64,000 nucleotides of DNA from Christensenella hongkongensis (GCF_000981035.1 NZ_LAYJ01000112.1:246520-310519), one strand, 5' to 3'; positions 15,922 through 24,558 are shown, counted from the first letter of the stretch. Notes: generated from the sequence alone by a model not told the origin. Numbers and translations: made by a program.

Positions 15922-16041
15922 GTCGCGGCGCTGACGGGTATTTGCCTCCGGGGGTAAGAATGGCTGAAAAATGTCAGTATCACCATACGTGTTAAAATAG
16001 AGATACGGCTATTGCTTATTTGTGATATGCAATAAATCAAA

Positions 16042-16066
16042 GGAAAAAAGCGTTTTATTGATAAAA
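16042..16066. repeat. 25-bp direct repeat, right copy
   Basis: Exact copy of 14796-14820; contains TTGATA, the -35 of the nth promoter. Confidence 0.85.
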
Positions 16067-16087
16067 CCATTTTTTTTGTGTTAAAAT
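16058..16087 (+). promoter_or_regulatory. promoter of nth-obg
   Basis: TTGATA (16058-16063), 18-nt spacer, TAAAAT (16082-16087), seven bases before the nth start codon, so the message would be leaderless or nearly so. Confidence 0.55.
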
Positions 16088-16093
16088 AAGATT

Positions 16094-16714
16094 ATGGATA
16101 ATAAACAGGAAATCATCGAAAGATTGAGAAAAGAATATGCGGATGTAAAATCCGCGCTGGTGTATGAAAATCCGTACGAGCTTCTGGTCGCGACGATTCT
16201 GGCGGCGCAGTGCACCGATGTGCGCGTCAATATCGTGACAAAGGATCTTTTTAAGCGTTACCCGTCCCCGAAGGAGCTCGCGGAGGCAGACCTTGCGGAG
16301 CTCGAAAGCTATATCAAGACCTGCGGGCTTTACAAAAACAAGGCGAAGAACCTGATTGCCTGCGCGCAGCGGATTATGAGCGAATACGGCGGGCAGGTGC
16401 CGCACACTATGGAGGAGCTGACGACACTTGCGGGCGTGGGGCGCAAGACGGCGAATGTTGTGATGGCGTTTGCGTTTGGCCTTCCGGCGTTTGCCGTGGA
16501 TACCCATGTGAAACGCGTGTCCAACCGGATTGGGTTTGCCAATTCCGATAATCCGGACAAGGTAGAGGAACAGGTTACAAAAATATTCAGGAAAGAGGAC
16601 TGGGCACAGGCGCACCATTGGCTGATCTGGCATGGGCGCAGGGTGTGCAAGGCGCAAAAGCCTTTGTGCGATACCTGCTGTATTGCTGATTTGTGCCCTT
16701 ATAACAATAAATGA
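16094..16714 (+). CDS. nth: Endonuclease III (DNA glycosylase/AP lyase)
   Basis: 206 residues. Excises oxidised pyrimidines and cleaves at AP sites. HhH motif LAGVGRKTANVV with the catalytic Lys (about K119), VDTHVKR with the catalytic Asp (about D137), and the C-terminal [4Fe-4S] cluster C-x6-C-x2-C-x5-C (about 185-201). The ATGA junction at 16711 couples it to obg. No clear Shine-Dalgarno precedes ATG 16094, which fits a near-leaderless message from the promoter just upstream. Confidence 0.95.
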   Translation: MDNKQEIIERLRKEYADVKSALVYENPYELLVATILAAQCTDVRVNIVTKDLFKRYPSPKELAEADLAELESYIKTCGLYKNKAKNLIACAQRIMSEYGGQVPHTMEELTTLAGVGRKTANVVMAFAFGLPAFAVDTHVKRVSNRIGFANSDNPDKVEEQVTKIFRKEDWAQAHHWLIWHGRRVCKAQKPLCDTCCIADLCPYNNK

Positions 16715-17979
16715 TAGTAGATAAAGTAAGGATCGTAATCAAGGCGGGCGACGGCGGAAACGGCGCCGTTTCGTTTCGCCGCGAAAAATATGTCAGCGCC
16801 GGAGGGCCGGACGGCGGGGATGGCGGAACAGGCGGAAACGTTGTTTTTGTTGCGGATCCCGGAATGCGTACGCTGATGGATTTTCGATACCACAGGAAGT
16901 TCAGGGCCGAAAACGGCGAGAATGGTAAAAAGAAAAATATGCGGGGCAGGAACGGCGAGGATGTGGTCGTAAAGGTTCCGGTAGGCACTGTGATCATAGA
17001 CCGCGAGACAGGACGTATTGCGGCGGATATTCGTGATGGCGACGGAATAACGGTTTTAAAGGGAGGCCCGGGAGGCAAAGGCAACGCCCGGTTTTCCAAT
17101 TCTGTGCGCCAGACGCCGCGGTTTGCGACTCCCGGGAAAAAGGTGCAGGAACGTGAAATTATCCTGGAGCTGAAATCGATAGCGGATGTGGGCCTGGTAG
17201 GTTTTCCAAATGTTGGAAAATCGACGCTGCTTTCCGCGATGACCTCCGCAAAGCCAAAAATCGAAAATTATCATTTTACCACGCTTGCGCCAAATCTTGG
17301 CGTGGTGAAAACGTATGATTATGATTTTATCGTAGCCGACATCCCGGGGCTGATCGAAGGGGCGTCTGAGGGCGCAGGATTGGGACACGATTTTTTGCGT
17401 CATATCGAGCGCACGCGTATGATTGCCCATGTGCTTGACATCGCAGGATCGGAAGGGCGCGATCCGCTTGACGATTATGTGAAAATACGCGAGGAGTTGA
17501 AAAAATACTCGCAGCAGCTTGCCGAGCGCCCGGAAATCATAGTGGCGAACAAGGCCGACCTGCCGGATGCGGAAGAAAATCTCAAACGGTTCCAAAAGAT
17601 ATATCCGGATAAACAGGTGTTTTTGATTTCAGCGGCGACGCGGACAGGAATCGACGCGCTTCAGGTTGCGATGATGGATGTTCTGAAAACATTGCCGGAG
17701 GAACAGCTTATTGAGGAAGAAGGCGTGATTGAGGAATGGCAGATGCAGGATTCCGAGCTGACGCTGGAGGTTGAATATGGAGAGGACGGTGTGCTGGAGG
17801 CGAACGGCTCCCTTATCGAGGAGATATTTTCGCGTATTAATCCGGACGAGGTGGATTCCATGCGGCATTTCCACAAGCTGCTCAAGGATATGGGAATCAT
17901 AAAGCGTTTGGTACAGGCGGGTGCAAAGGATGGCGATACCGTTAGGCTGAACGGCGAAGAATTTGATTTCGTGGAATAA
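16711..17979 (+). CDS. obg: Obg/CgtA GTPase, ribosome assembly
   Basis: 422 residues. A GTPase that acts in late 50S assembly and the stringent response. The glycine-rich Obg domain (about 1-158: IKAGDGGNGAVSFRREKYVSAGGPDGG) precedes the G domain with G1 GFPNVGKST, G3 DIPGLIEGA, G4 NKAD and G5 SAAT, and a C-terminal OCT domain (about 345-422), the Firmicute-type tail. It overlaps nth by four bases, an uncommon partner. The usual neighbours yhbY and nadD follow. Confidence 0.96.
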   Translation: MIVDKVRIVIKAGDGGNGAVSFRREKYVSAGGPDGGDGGTGGNVVFVADPGMRTLMDFRYHRKFRAENGENGKKKNMRGRNGEDVVVKVPVGTVIIDRETGRIAADIRDGDGITVLKGGPGGKGNARFSNSVRQTPRFATPGKKVQEREIILELKSIADVGLVGFPNVGKSTLLSAMTSAKPKIENYHFTTLAPNLGVVKTYDYDFIVADIPGLIEGASEGAGLGHDFLRHIERTRMIAHVLDIAGSEGRDPLDDYVKIREELKKYSQQLAERPEIIVANKADLPDAEENLKRFQKIYPDKQVFLISAATRTGIDALQVAMMDVLKTLPEEQLIEEEGVIEEWQMQDSELTLEVEYGEDGVLEANGSLIEEIFSRINPDEVDSMRHFHKLLKDMGIIKRLVQAGAKDGDTVRLNGEEFDFVE

Positions 17980-18001
17980 CGGCGGATTTGGGGGAAGCGT
18001 A

Positions 18002-18298
18002 ATGGAAACAGCGAAGCGTGTGCGTGTTTTACGCGACGTGAGAAGGATATTGAGCGCGGCTGCGATCATTCTGGTTGCGGTTGGCGTATGGTTATGGAGT
18101 TATGTGGGAGAGGTTCCCGCGCAGAGCTATCTTCTCTGGATCATTGCCCTGATTGTGATTGCAATCAGCAGCGGTGTACGTATGGGAATGGTCAGGGAGA
18201 GGACACGCATAGAGCGGGGACGTGAGCAGAATCGTAAAAAGTATCTCACGATGACGGACAAGCTGGATCAAAAGAGGAAGGGCAGAGGAAGATGCTGA
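18002..18298 (+). CDS. Small two-helix membrane protein in the obg-yhbY unit
   Basis: 98 residues with two hydrophobic helices (about 15-35 and 43-62) and a long basic C-terminal tail (RERTRIERGREQNRKK, KLDQKRKGRGR). No family is recognised. GGGGGAAG at 17989-17996 fixes ATG 18002. It overlaps yhbY by seven bases, so both are coupled. The basic tail facing the cytoplasm and the ribosome-assembly neighbours would fit an RNA- or ribosome-contacting role; that is guesswork. Confidence 0.6.
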   Translation: METAKRVRVLRDVRRILSAAAIILVAVGVWLWSYVGEVPAQSYLLWIIALIVIAISSGVRMGMVRERTRIERGREQNRKKYLTMTDKLDQKRKGRGRC

Positions 18299-18579
18299 CA
18301 AGCAAACAACGGGCGAAGCTGCGCGGCATGGCGCAGGATATGGAGCCGGTGATTCATATTGGCAAAGGCGATATCACGCAAAATATTTTGACGCAGGCAG
18401 ACGACGCGCTCGAGGCGCGCGAGCTGATTAAAGGCACGGTACAGCAAAACAGCGGTACCGACGCACGGCAGGCATGCAATGAATTGTCAGAAAAGCTGGG
18501 TGCCGAGGGCGTCAGCGTAATTGGACGGAAGTTTGTGTTGTACCGCGAATCCAAAACCAAGAAAAAGATCGAGATTTGA
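18292..18579 (+). CDS. yhbY: YhbY/CRM-domain RNA-binding protein, 50S assembly factor
   Basis: 95 residues forming one CRM domain: LTSKQRAKLRGMAQDMEPVIHIGKGDIT with the GxxG-like IGKGD loop, EARELIKGTV, and the end GRKFVLYRES. It binds pre-50S particles. It stands in the Firmicute order obg-yhbY-nadD-yqeK-rsfS. Confidence 0.93.
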   Translation: MLTSKQRAKLRGMAQDMEPVIHIGKGDITQNILTQADDALEARELIKGTVQQNSGTDARQACNELSEKLGAEGVSVIGRKFVLYRESKTKKKIEI

Positions 18580-18583
18580 ATCA

Positions 18584-19243
18584 ATGGAGTATATGGAAGG
18601 CATGACAATCACGCGTGATGCGAGGCCGGGCGTTCCAAGAAAGAAGGTCGGCATCCTTGGCGGCACATTCAATCCGCCGCACAGCGGGCATATCGATATG
18701 GCGGAGCGTGTGGAAAGGGAGTTTGCACTGGACGAGGTATACCTGATGCCGTGCGGAAATCCGCCGCACAAAACAGACAATCTCGCGCCAAAGGAGATGC
18801 GTCTTGCAATGACGCGGTTGTGTGTTTCCCAAAGCCGCAGCGTCCGCATTTTGGATATCGAGGTAAAGCGAAAGGGCTATTCGTACACGGCAGACACGAT
18901 GTGCGGCCTGAAAGAAAAAAATCCGGATACGGATTATTATTTCATTATTGGCGCGGATACGGTATTCGAGCTATGCAGCTGGCACGAGTTCGAAAAGCTT
19001 CTGGCGTCTACGCGGTTTATCTGTGTGCGCCGGCAAAGCCATGACCTGATTAAGCTGACAGCAGAGATCGCGCGGCTTAAATGGGAATATGGCGCGCAGA
19101 TTTTTTTATCGGAATATACGGGGCTTTTCGTGAGCTCTTCATACATCAGGAAACGGGTGAGCGATGGACGCAGCATCGAAGGACTCGTTCCCAAAAGCGT
19201 GGAGGAATACATCATTGCAAATGGATTATATCGGAAACCGTGA
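18584..19243 (+). CDS. nadD: Nicotinate-nucleotide adenylyltransferase
   Basis: 219 residues. Transfers AMP from ATP to nicotinate mononucleotide, giving deamido-NAD. GILGGTFNPPHSGH (about 23-36) holds the (T/H)xGH nucleotidylyltransferase motif; the C-terminal SSSYIRKRVSDG is the second signature. The first 20 residues before KKVGILGG are an extension beyond the usual start; ATG 18584, 18593 and 18602 are all possible and none has a good ribosome site, which suggests coupling to yhbY four bases upstream. Confidence 0.93.
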   Translation: MEYMEGMTITRDARPGVPRKKVGILGGTFNPPHSGHIDMAERVEREFALDEVYLMPCGNPPHKTDNLAPKEMRLAMTRLCVSQSRSVRILDIEVKRKGYSYTADTMCGLKEKNPDTDYYFIIGADTVFELCSWHEFEKLLASTRFICVRRQSHDLIKLTAEIARLKWEYGAQIFLSEYTGLFVSSSYIRKRVSDGRSIEGLVPKSVEEYIIANGLYRKP

Positions 19244-19787
19244 TGGGATCGTTGCGCTTCTGAAGGAAAATGTCAGGGGAGAAAAATTTGAACACTCCCT
19301 GGGCGTGGAGGAAACAGCCATTGCACTTGCGCAGCGCTATGGCGCTGATATCAATAAAGCGGGTATGGCCGGGCTGCTGCACGATTTTACCAAGCAAAAG
19401 GATAATGTGGCGCTTGCTCAAAAATATGGGATTCCATACCTGACGGATAAGACGCTGCACGGGCATACGGCAGCCGCAGTATTAAAGGACAAGGGTTATG
19501 TGACGGATGAGGATGTGCTGGACGCGATCCGCTGGCATACTACGGGAAGGAAAAGCATGACCATGCTGGAGAAAATCGTGTATATGGCGGATTATATCGA
19601 ACCAAACAGGGATTTCCCGGGAGTCGGGGAAGCGCGCAGGCTTGCGTTTGAGAATATCGACAAAGCGGTGCTTTACGGACTGAAGATGTCGATTATTGAT
19701 ATTGTAGAAAAGAAAAGCCTCATCGATACAGATTCGGTGGGGGCGTATAACTATTATCGAAAGCTGTTTTCAGGAGAGGAGATTTGA
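19221..19787 (+). CDS. yqeK: YqeK family HD-domain Ap4A hydrolase
   Basis: 188 residues. An HD-domain metallohydrolase; the YqeK family cleaves diadenosine tetraphosphate symmetrically to ADP. Ligands: H in FEHSLGVEE (about 28), HD in LLHDFTK (about 55), H in LHGHTAA, and H in IRWHTTG, with D in VYMADYIEPNR. The start ATG 19221 lies inside the last codons of nadD (23-nt overlap). An earlier in-frame ATG at 19164 would only lengthen the overlap. Confidence 0.92.
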   Translation: MDYIGNRDGIVALLKENVRGEKFEHSLGVEETAIALAQRYGADINKAGMAGLLHDFTKQKDNVALAQKYGIPYLTDKTLHGHTAAAVLKDKGYVTDEDVLDAIRWHTTGRKSMTMLEKIVYMADYIEPNRDFPGVGEARRLAFENIDKAVLYGLKMSIIDIVEKKSLIDTDSVGAYNYYRKLFSGEEI

Positions 19788-20152
19788 TGTTGGAGATTTC
19801 AGAGCGGGCAAAAAAAATTGCGGAAATACTGGATAACAAAAAGGCGCAGGATATCGTTGTTTTGAAGGTTGCGGATATGACGATTATCTCAGATTATTTT
19901 GTGGTGGCGAGCGCGCCCAATACGTCCCACGTGCAAACGCTGGCGCAGGAAGTGCAATTCAAACTGGCGGAGGAGGAAGTAAAGCCGCTTCGCGTGGAAG
20001 GCGAGCGGGAAGGCCGCTGGGTGGTCATCGATTACGGCGACGTTTTGGTCCATATTTTCCACAAGGACGAACGCGAGTTCTACCAGCTTGAACGCCTGTG
20101 GAAGGTAGAGGGGAATTTCCTCGATTATTCTGCGGAACAGGAAAAGAAATAA
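19787..20152 (+). CDS. rsfS: Ribosomal silencing factor RsfS
   Basis: 121 residues, single RsfS/DUF143 domain: KKAQDIVVLKVADMTIISDYFVVASAPNTSHV and the WVVIDYGDVLVHIFHKDEREFYQLERLW block. It binds uL14 on the 50S subunit and blocks 30S joining under nutrient limitation. CAGGAGAGGAG at 19771-19781 sets ATG 19787, which shares one base with the yqeK stop; the TTG one codon earlier is unlikely. Confidence 0.95.
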   Translation: MLEISERAKKIAEILDNKKAQDIVVLKVADMTIISDYFVVASAPNTSHVQTLAQEVQFKLAEEEVKPLRVEGEREGRWVVIDYGDVLVHIFHKDEREFYQLERLWKVEGNFLDYSAEQEKK

Positions 20153-20203
20153 AGCGGCCTATATGCCAATAGAGGCAACGGGGCGGTATGATAGGGGGAT
20201 ACA

Positions 20204-20416
20204 ATGGACAAAGTACAGTATATTTGCCCTAAATGCGGGTGCAATCAATATGTGCACGACCAATTTCAGGCAACAGGCGGGAATTTTTCCAAGATATTTG
20301 ACGTGCAGAACAAGAAATTTATTACGGTGAGCTGTGCGAAGTGCGGCTTTACAGAGCTTTATAAAGCACAGACGGACGACGGCTGGAACATTCTGGATTT
20401 TCTGATCGGGAGATGA
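20204..20416 (+). CDS. Zinc-ribbon nucleic-acid-binding-like protein (DUF2082 type)
   Basis: 70 residues with two CPKC-type pairs: ICPKCGC near the N terminus and CAKCGF near residue 46, a complete zinc ribbon, with a FDVQNKKFITVSC strand between. This matches the small zinc-ribbon family PF09855/DUF2082, described as nucleic-acid binding from the fold. GGGGG lies before ATG 20204. It is followed by a structured element and then a ZIP metal transporter, so a link to zinc is possible but unproven. Confidence 0.75.
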   Translation: MDKVQYICPKCGCNQYVHDQFQATGGNFSKIFDVQNKKFITVSCAKCGFTELYKAQTDDGWNILDFLIGR

Positions 20417-20426
20417 TCGAAAAAGA

Positions 20427-20795
20427 ATATAATAACGTTCGAGTGAAGCATGCTTATACTGTACCGACTTATTTCACGCCGGGGCAGCCTGTTGCATGAA
20501 AATGCCTTTGCGCACGCAGTAAGCAGGCTTTGAATGCAACAGGCTGCCCCGGCGCTGGCAAACGCTTAGCTTAGATCGCAATGTGTAAGAATTTTGCTGA
20601 CGCTTGCCGGCGGGCACATAAGATGCTGCAATGAGGAGCTTCAGGAGCCGTGACCATGTTGTCCCGCTTATGCCTTAATAGGCGGATGCAGCGCGCCGTA
20701 CACAATTTTAATTTTTGAACTGTACGGCGCGTCTCCGAAGGGCAGCGTCTTATGCGCCCGACTTCGGATTCCCCTCGAATCGAACGTTATTATAT
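20427..20795. repeat. 369-bp structured element with perfect 16-bp terminal inverted repeats
   Basis: The ends, 20427-20442 and 20780-20795, are exact inverted copies (ATATAATAACGTTCGA). Inside are a perfect 21-bp hairpin (20477-20497 with 20534-20554), an 11-bp hairpin (20692-20702 with 20721-20731), a 7-bp hairpin (20734-20740 with 20762-20768), and a near-match pairing of 20616-20633 with 20743-20760. No open frame of note. This fits a miniature inverted-repeat element with a possible TA target duplication, or a large structured RNA. No second copy was seen in the window. Confidence 0.6.
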
Positions 20796-20844
20796 GATTG
20801 ATTGGGAATGGTATGGGGATACCGACTGAAAAGGAATGAATGCA

Positions 20845-21606
20845 ATGGATGGAATACTATACGCAACGCTTATAGGCGCTGTTGTGGGTGCGTTTGGCAC
20901 AGGAATCGGTGCAATCCTCACTTATTTTATCAAGGTAAACGGAAAACGTATCCCGGCTGTCCTCATGGGACTTTCCGGCGGGATCATGCTGGCCATTGTA
21001 CTGTTTGATATGCTGCCGGAGGCAGTGGAGTCGGCGGACTGGCTGCTTACGGTTATATGGTTTGCGGTGGGCGCGTTTGCAGTGTTTCTGGTCAATAAGA
21101 TATTGCCGCATCACGACGTGCAGACCTCGGACGATACAGAACTGATACACGAGCTAAACGAGAAACGCATGGTGCGTTCCGGGCTGTTGCTTGCCGTGGG
21201 GATTGCGGTGCACAACCTGCCGGAGGGCCTGGCGCTGGGGAGCGGCGTTGTCTCTGAATGGAGCTTTGGCATAGGGCTTGCGGCGCTGCTGTTTGTCCAC
21301 AACATTCCGGAAGGAATGGGACTTGCTATTCCCCTCAAGCTTGGCGGGGTAAAATACGGGAAAATATTCCTGATTGCGCTGCTTGCGGCGTTGCCAATGG
21401 CTGTGGGCGCACTTCTGGGAGCGCTCATCGGCACAATATCCCCTGTTTTCCTTGGAGGCAGCATCGCCTTTGGCGGAGGCGCAATGCTTTACCTCACGTT
21501 CAGCGAATTGCTGCCGCAGGCCGCGGGACTCAGCAAGAGCTGGCATACGTGGGCGGCGGTCGCGGCGGGAATCGTAATTGGGGGCGTTTTGGTGGTTTTG
21601 ATATGA
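20845..21606 (+). CDS. ZIP-family divalent metal (zinc) transporter
   Basis: 253 residues with eight membrane helices. Helices IV and V carry the metal-path motifs HNLPEGLALG and HNIPEGMGLAIP. The close homologues are the ZupT/GufA branch, which import zinc and iron. A short acidic loop with HH (LPHHDVQTSDD) lies between helices III and IV. AAGG at 20831-20834 suits ATG 20845 better than ATG 20836. It overlaps tsaC by four bases. Confidence 0.88.
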   Translation: MDGILYATLIGAVVGAFGTGIGAILTYFIKVNGKRIPAVLMGLSGGIMLAIVLFDMLPEAVESADWLLTVIWFAVGAFAVFLVNKILPHHDVQTSDDTELIHELNEKRMVRSGLLLAVGIAVHNLPEGLALGSGVVSEWSFGIGLAALLFVHNIPEGMGLAIPLKLGGVKYGKIFLIALLAALPMAVGALLGALIGTISPVFLGGSIAFGGGAMLYLTFSELLPQAAGLSKSWHTWAAVAAGIVIGGVLVVLI

Positions 21607-22658
21607 TTGCAACAAAAACGATATTCGCAGCGCGGGATTTTGACGGCGCGGTGAGGGAAGCGGCAGAGGAATTAGGACGCGGCGGGCTGGTTGTGTTTCC
21701 GACGGAAACAGTGTATGGCCTTGGCGCAAATGCCCTTGACGCATATGCGGTCGCGCAGATTTTCAAGGCGAAGGGAAGGCCGCAGGATAACCCGCTTATC
21801 GTACATATTGCCGATTACAGCCAGCTTGACGGCGTTGCGGCGGAGGTGAACGATATTGCGCGCGCTCTGATGGACGCGTTTTGGCCGGGGCCGCTTTCCA
21901 TTATATTGAAAAAATCACCGCAGATACCGTATGAGGTCAGCGCAGGCCTTGAAACGGTTGCGGTGCGGATGCCAAAAAACGATATTGCGAGGGCAATCAT
22001 TGCGCTTGCAGGAGTACCGGTTGCCGCGCCGAGCGCGAATACGTCGGGGAAACCGAGCCCCACGCTTGCCATGCACGCTTACGAGGATTTGTGCGGGCGC
22101 GTATCGCTTGTGATTGACGGAGGGCCGTGCGAGGTCGGCGTGGAATCGACCGTGGTGGATGTGACGGGCGAAATTCCCGTTGTCCTGAGGCCGGGCGACA
22201 TCACGCCGGAAATGATCCGGGCGGTCACGGGGCGGGTAAAAATACATTCCAGCGTGACGGGCGAGCTGAAGGAAGACGAAGTATGCGCGTCTCCGGGTAT
22301 GAAATATAAGCATTATTCGCCCAGGGCTAATGTTGTTGTCTTTACGGGCGATAAAAAAGAGGTTGCGAAAAAGATCAATTTTAGGTATCATATTGATTGT
22401 ACGCAAGGTAAAAAAGCGGTGGTGATGTGTCTTGACGATTGCGAACCGTTTTATCAGGACTGTGAAACAGTCCTTCTGGGCCGGGATGCGCAGGACGCGG
22501 AAGCGGCATTGTTCCGCACGTTGCGGGAAATAGACGAACGAAATTTCGACGCGGTATATTTCCATGCGCAGGAGCAAAAGATGGGCCTTGCGGTCATGAA
22601 CAGAATAATAAGGGCGGCGGGACACGAGATTGTATCCGTCATGGAGGAAAAAGTTTAA
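21603..22658 (+). CDS. tsaC: Threonylcarbamoyl-AMP synthase, Sua5 type
   Basis: 351 residues. Makes the threonylcarbamoyl-AMP used for t6A37 in ANN-decoding tRNAs. The YrdC domain (about 15-205) has GGLVVFPTETVYGLGANA, KAKGRPQDNPLIVHI, PGPLS and SANTSGKPSPT; VESTVVD and LRPGDIT close it. The C-terminal Sua5 domain (about 235-351), joined by a SPGMKYKHYSP linker, marks the long form. ATGA overlaps the end of the ZIP gene. The longer frame reading upstream through the ZIP gene is not real. Confidence 0.94.
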   Translation: MIATKTIFAARDFDGAVREAAEELGRGGLVVFPTETVYGLGANALDAYAVAQIFKAKGRPQDNPLIVHIADYSQLDGVAAEVNDIARALMDAFWPGPLSIILKKSPQIPYEVSAGLETVAVRMPKNDIARAIIALAGVPVAAPSANTSGKPSPTLAMHAYEDLCGRVSLVIDGGPCEVGVESTVVDVTGEIPVVLRPGDITPEMIRAVTGRVKIHSSVTGELKEDEVCASPGMKYKHYSPRANVVVFTGDKKEVAKKINFRYHIDCTQGKKAVVMCLDDCEPFYQDCETVLLGRDAQDAEAALFRTLREIDERNFDAVYFHAQEQKMGLAVMNRIIRAAGHEIVSVMEEKV

Positions 22659-22662
22659 AGCT

Positions 22663-23145
22663 ATGAATGTATTGTTTGTTTGCACAGGAAATACGTGCAG
22701 AAGCCCCATCGCAGAAACGCTGATGGACGATGCAGTAGACCGAAGTAGCAGTCTTCACGGAGAGGTGAAGACAAAATCAGCGGGCACGTTTGCCTGCGAG
22801 GATGCGGAGCCTACGCAGGAGGCTGTCCGCACGATGGAAGAATATGGACTCGAGATCGACAGCCGCGGCGCACGGCAGTTTACGCCGGAGCTTGCGCAGT
22901 GGGCTGACATCATCCTTGCAATGAGCAAGGAGCAGATTGAACATATGGAGGTAATCGCACCGGAGGATACGCAGAAAATGCACACAGTCCTCGGATACGC
23001 GCAGGGCGTGGAGGGCGAGCCGGTCGATAATTCGTACGACATCATGGATCCCTTTGACGAGGGTATGGATGAGTATCGCGAATGTGCGAGGCAGCTGTCA
23101 GAAGCGATCGCACTCCTTGTAAAACGCCTTGAAGGCGAAATTTAA
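22663..23145 (+). CDS. ywlE: Low-molecular-weight phosphatase, protein-arginine-phosphatase (YwlE) type
   Basis: 160 residues. P-loop CTGNTCRS (C7-S14); Thr11 in the loop is the residue that favours phospho-arginine over phospho-tyrosine in YwlE. The general-acid DPFDEG is near residue 128. YwlE opposes the McsB arginine kinase in Firmicutes; tsaC-ywlE is a conserved pair. Starts five bases after tsaC. A terminator follows. Confidence 0.9.
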   Translation: MNVLFVCTGNTCRSPIAETLMDDAVDRSSSLHGEVKTKSAGTFACEDAEPTQEAVRTMEEYGLEIDSRGARQFTPELAQWADIILAMSKEQIEHMEVIAPEDTQKMHTVLGYAQGVEGEPVDNSYDIMDPFDEGMDEYRECARQLSEAIALLVKRLEGEI

Positions 23146-23151
23146 AAGGAA

Positions 23152-23181
23152 CGGCAGCGCAGGCATGCGCTGTCTTTTTTT
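23152..23181 (+). terminator. terminator after ywlE
   Basis: GGCAGCGCA pairs with TGCGCTGTC over a 4-nt loop, followed by seven Ts. Confidence 0.8.
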
Positions 23182-23289
23182 ACCTTGAATTCACAGGATA
23201 ATTGTGGAAATACGTTAAAAAGTATTGTATAATTTAAAAGACAAAGACATAACGCTTAGGCAAAACAAAATCTGAGGGAGAGTAACAAA

Positions 23290-23742
23290 ATGAAAATTGC
23301 ATTTGGATGCGATCACGGCGGGATTGTTCTTCGGCCGGAGGTCATGGAATATTTGTTGAAAAATGGTTATGAAGTCATTGACTTTGGCATCAAGGAAGAG
23401 GAATCGGTGGATTATCCGGATTATGGGCAGATGGTGGCAGAGTGCGTTGCCGCAGGGGACGCGGATTTTGGAATCGTTATCTGCGGAACGGGAATCGGTA
23501 TTTCCATCGCTGCCAATAAGGTGCCGGGAATCCGCGCGGCGGTTGTTTCGGATACGTTTACAGCGCACGCCACGCGTGAACACAACAATGCAAACGTGCT
23601 TGCAATGGGCGGGAGGACAATCGGCCCCGGGCTTGCTGTGGACATTGTGGACCTGTTCCTGAAAACGCCGTTCTCGAATGGAGAACGCCACCAAAGAAGG
23701 ATCGACAAGATCACGGCGGTAGAGAAAAAGTATTCAAAATAA
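23290..23742 (+). CDS. rpiB: Ribose-5-phosphate isomerase B
   Basis: 150 residues of the RpiB/LacA/LacB family. Interconverts ribose-5-P and ribulose-5-P. FGCDHGG at 5-11, ICGTGIGISIAANK with the catalytic Cys (about residue 65), and TREHNNANVLAMGGR with the phosphate-binding residues. The family also contains allose-6-P and galactose-6-P isomerases; the genomic place next to ywlE and upp is the housekeeping RpiB place. TGAGGGAG is the ribosome site. Confidence 0.93.
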   Translation: MKIAFGCDHGGIVLRPEVMEYLLKNGYEVIDFGIKEEESVDYPDYGQMVAECVAAGDADFGIVICGTGIGISIAANKVPGIRAAVVSDTFTAHATREHNNANVLAMGGRTIGPGLAVDIVDLFLKTPFSNGERHQRRIDKITAVEKKYSK

Positions 23743-23772
23743 GAAAAGATAAGATACGGAGGAAGAGAACAA

Positions 23773-24402
23773 ATGGCTACAGCACACATACTCGATCACC
23801 CATTATTGCAGCATAAGGTTTCAATGATTCGCGATAAAACGACGGGCGTAAAGGAATTTCGGGAACTGGTAAAGGAAATCGCGATGCTTATGGTGTATGA
23901 AGTAACGCGGGATTTGCCGCTGCGCGAGGTGGAGGTGGAAACGCCGATCACGAAGGCGCGCACAAAGGTGATCGCCGGTAAAACGCTGGGTATCATACCC
24001 ATCCTGCGCGCAGGCCTTGGTATGGTGGAAGGTGTGCTGAATCTTGTTCCGGGCGCGAAGGTGGGGCATATCGGCCTGTATCGCGATCCTGATACTTTCC
24101 AGCCGGTTGAATATTACTGCAAGCTTCCCGTAGACGCGCAGGAGCGCGAACTTATTATCCTCGATCCTATGCTTGCCACGGGCGGCAGCGCATCCGACGC
24201 AATCACGCTGATCAAAAAGCGCGGCTGCAACAACATCAAGCTGGTGTGCATCATTGCATCGCCGGAGGGCGTGGAAGCGGTCCGCAAGGCACACCCGGAC
24301 GTGGATGTTTATGTCGCGGCCGTGGATGAAGGCCTCAACGACCACGCATATATTGTTCCGGGGCTGGGAGATGCAGGAGACCGCCTGTTCGGTACCAAAT
24401 AA
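23773..24402 (+). CDS. upp: Uracil phosphoribosyltransferase
   Basis: 209 residues, full length. Salvages uracil to UMP with [15 protein letters not shown], the PRPP loop [11 protein letters not shown] (about 133-143) and the uracil-binding end [15 protein letters not shown] are exact family features. It starts 30 bases after rpiB with GGAGGAAG upstream, so the two are one operon. Confidence 0.96.
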   Translation: MATAHILDHPLLQHKVSMIRDKTTGVKEFRELVKEIAMLMVYEVTRDLPLREVEVETPITKARTKVIAGKTLGIIPILRAGLGMVEGVLNLVPGAKVGHIGLYRDPDTFQPVEYYCKLPVDAQERELIILDPMLATGGSASDAITLIKKRGCNNIKLVCIIASPEGVEAVRKAHPDVDVYVAAVDEGLNDHAYIVPGLGDAGDRLFGTK

Positions 24403-24505
24403 AGCACTGCCGCATAGCAGGCAAGGCTTGCAAAGACAAATTTTAATGGTAATTCATTGAGCGTTCTTGATTTCATTTGTAGGCGCGCGTATACTATTGG
24501 ATAAA

Positions 24506-24536
24506 AGAGGGCGGCATTTTATGCCGCCCTTTGCAA
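24506..24536 (+). terminator. hairpin between upp and the acyltransferase gene
   Basis: GGGCGGCAT pairs with ATGCCGCCC around TTT. Only three Ts follow, so it is a weak terminator or a leader hairpin of the next gene, whose start is 23 nt on. Confidence 0.45.
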
Positions 24537-24558
24537 AAATCAGCAAAAAGGAGTCCTT

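Larger units (their letters stand above)
14821..16041. other. 1.2-kb segment between 25-bp direct repeats (candidate acquired cassette)
   Basis: The segment contains a complete transcription unit on the minus strand: promoter (15893-15921), a frameshifted gene, a second gene and a terminator (14833-14876). It is A+T-richer than its surroundings and separates the XRE-def operon from nth. The flanking repeat differs from transposon target-site duplications in being long (25 bp), closer to a recombination or integration duplication. No transposase or integrase is inside. Confidence 0.5.

Noticed and set aside
21258-21602. A long N-terminal extension of the Sua5 gene through the ZIP gene
   Set aside because: The extension reads the ZIP gene in another frame and has no homology; ATG 21603 with the ATGA overlap is the natural start.
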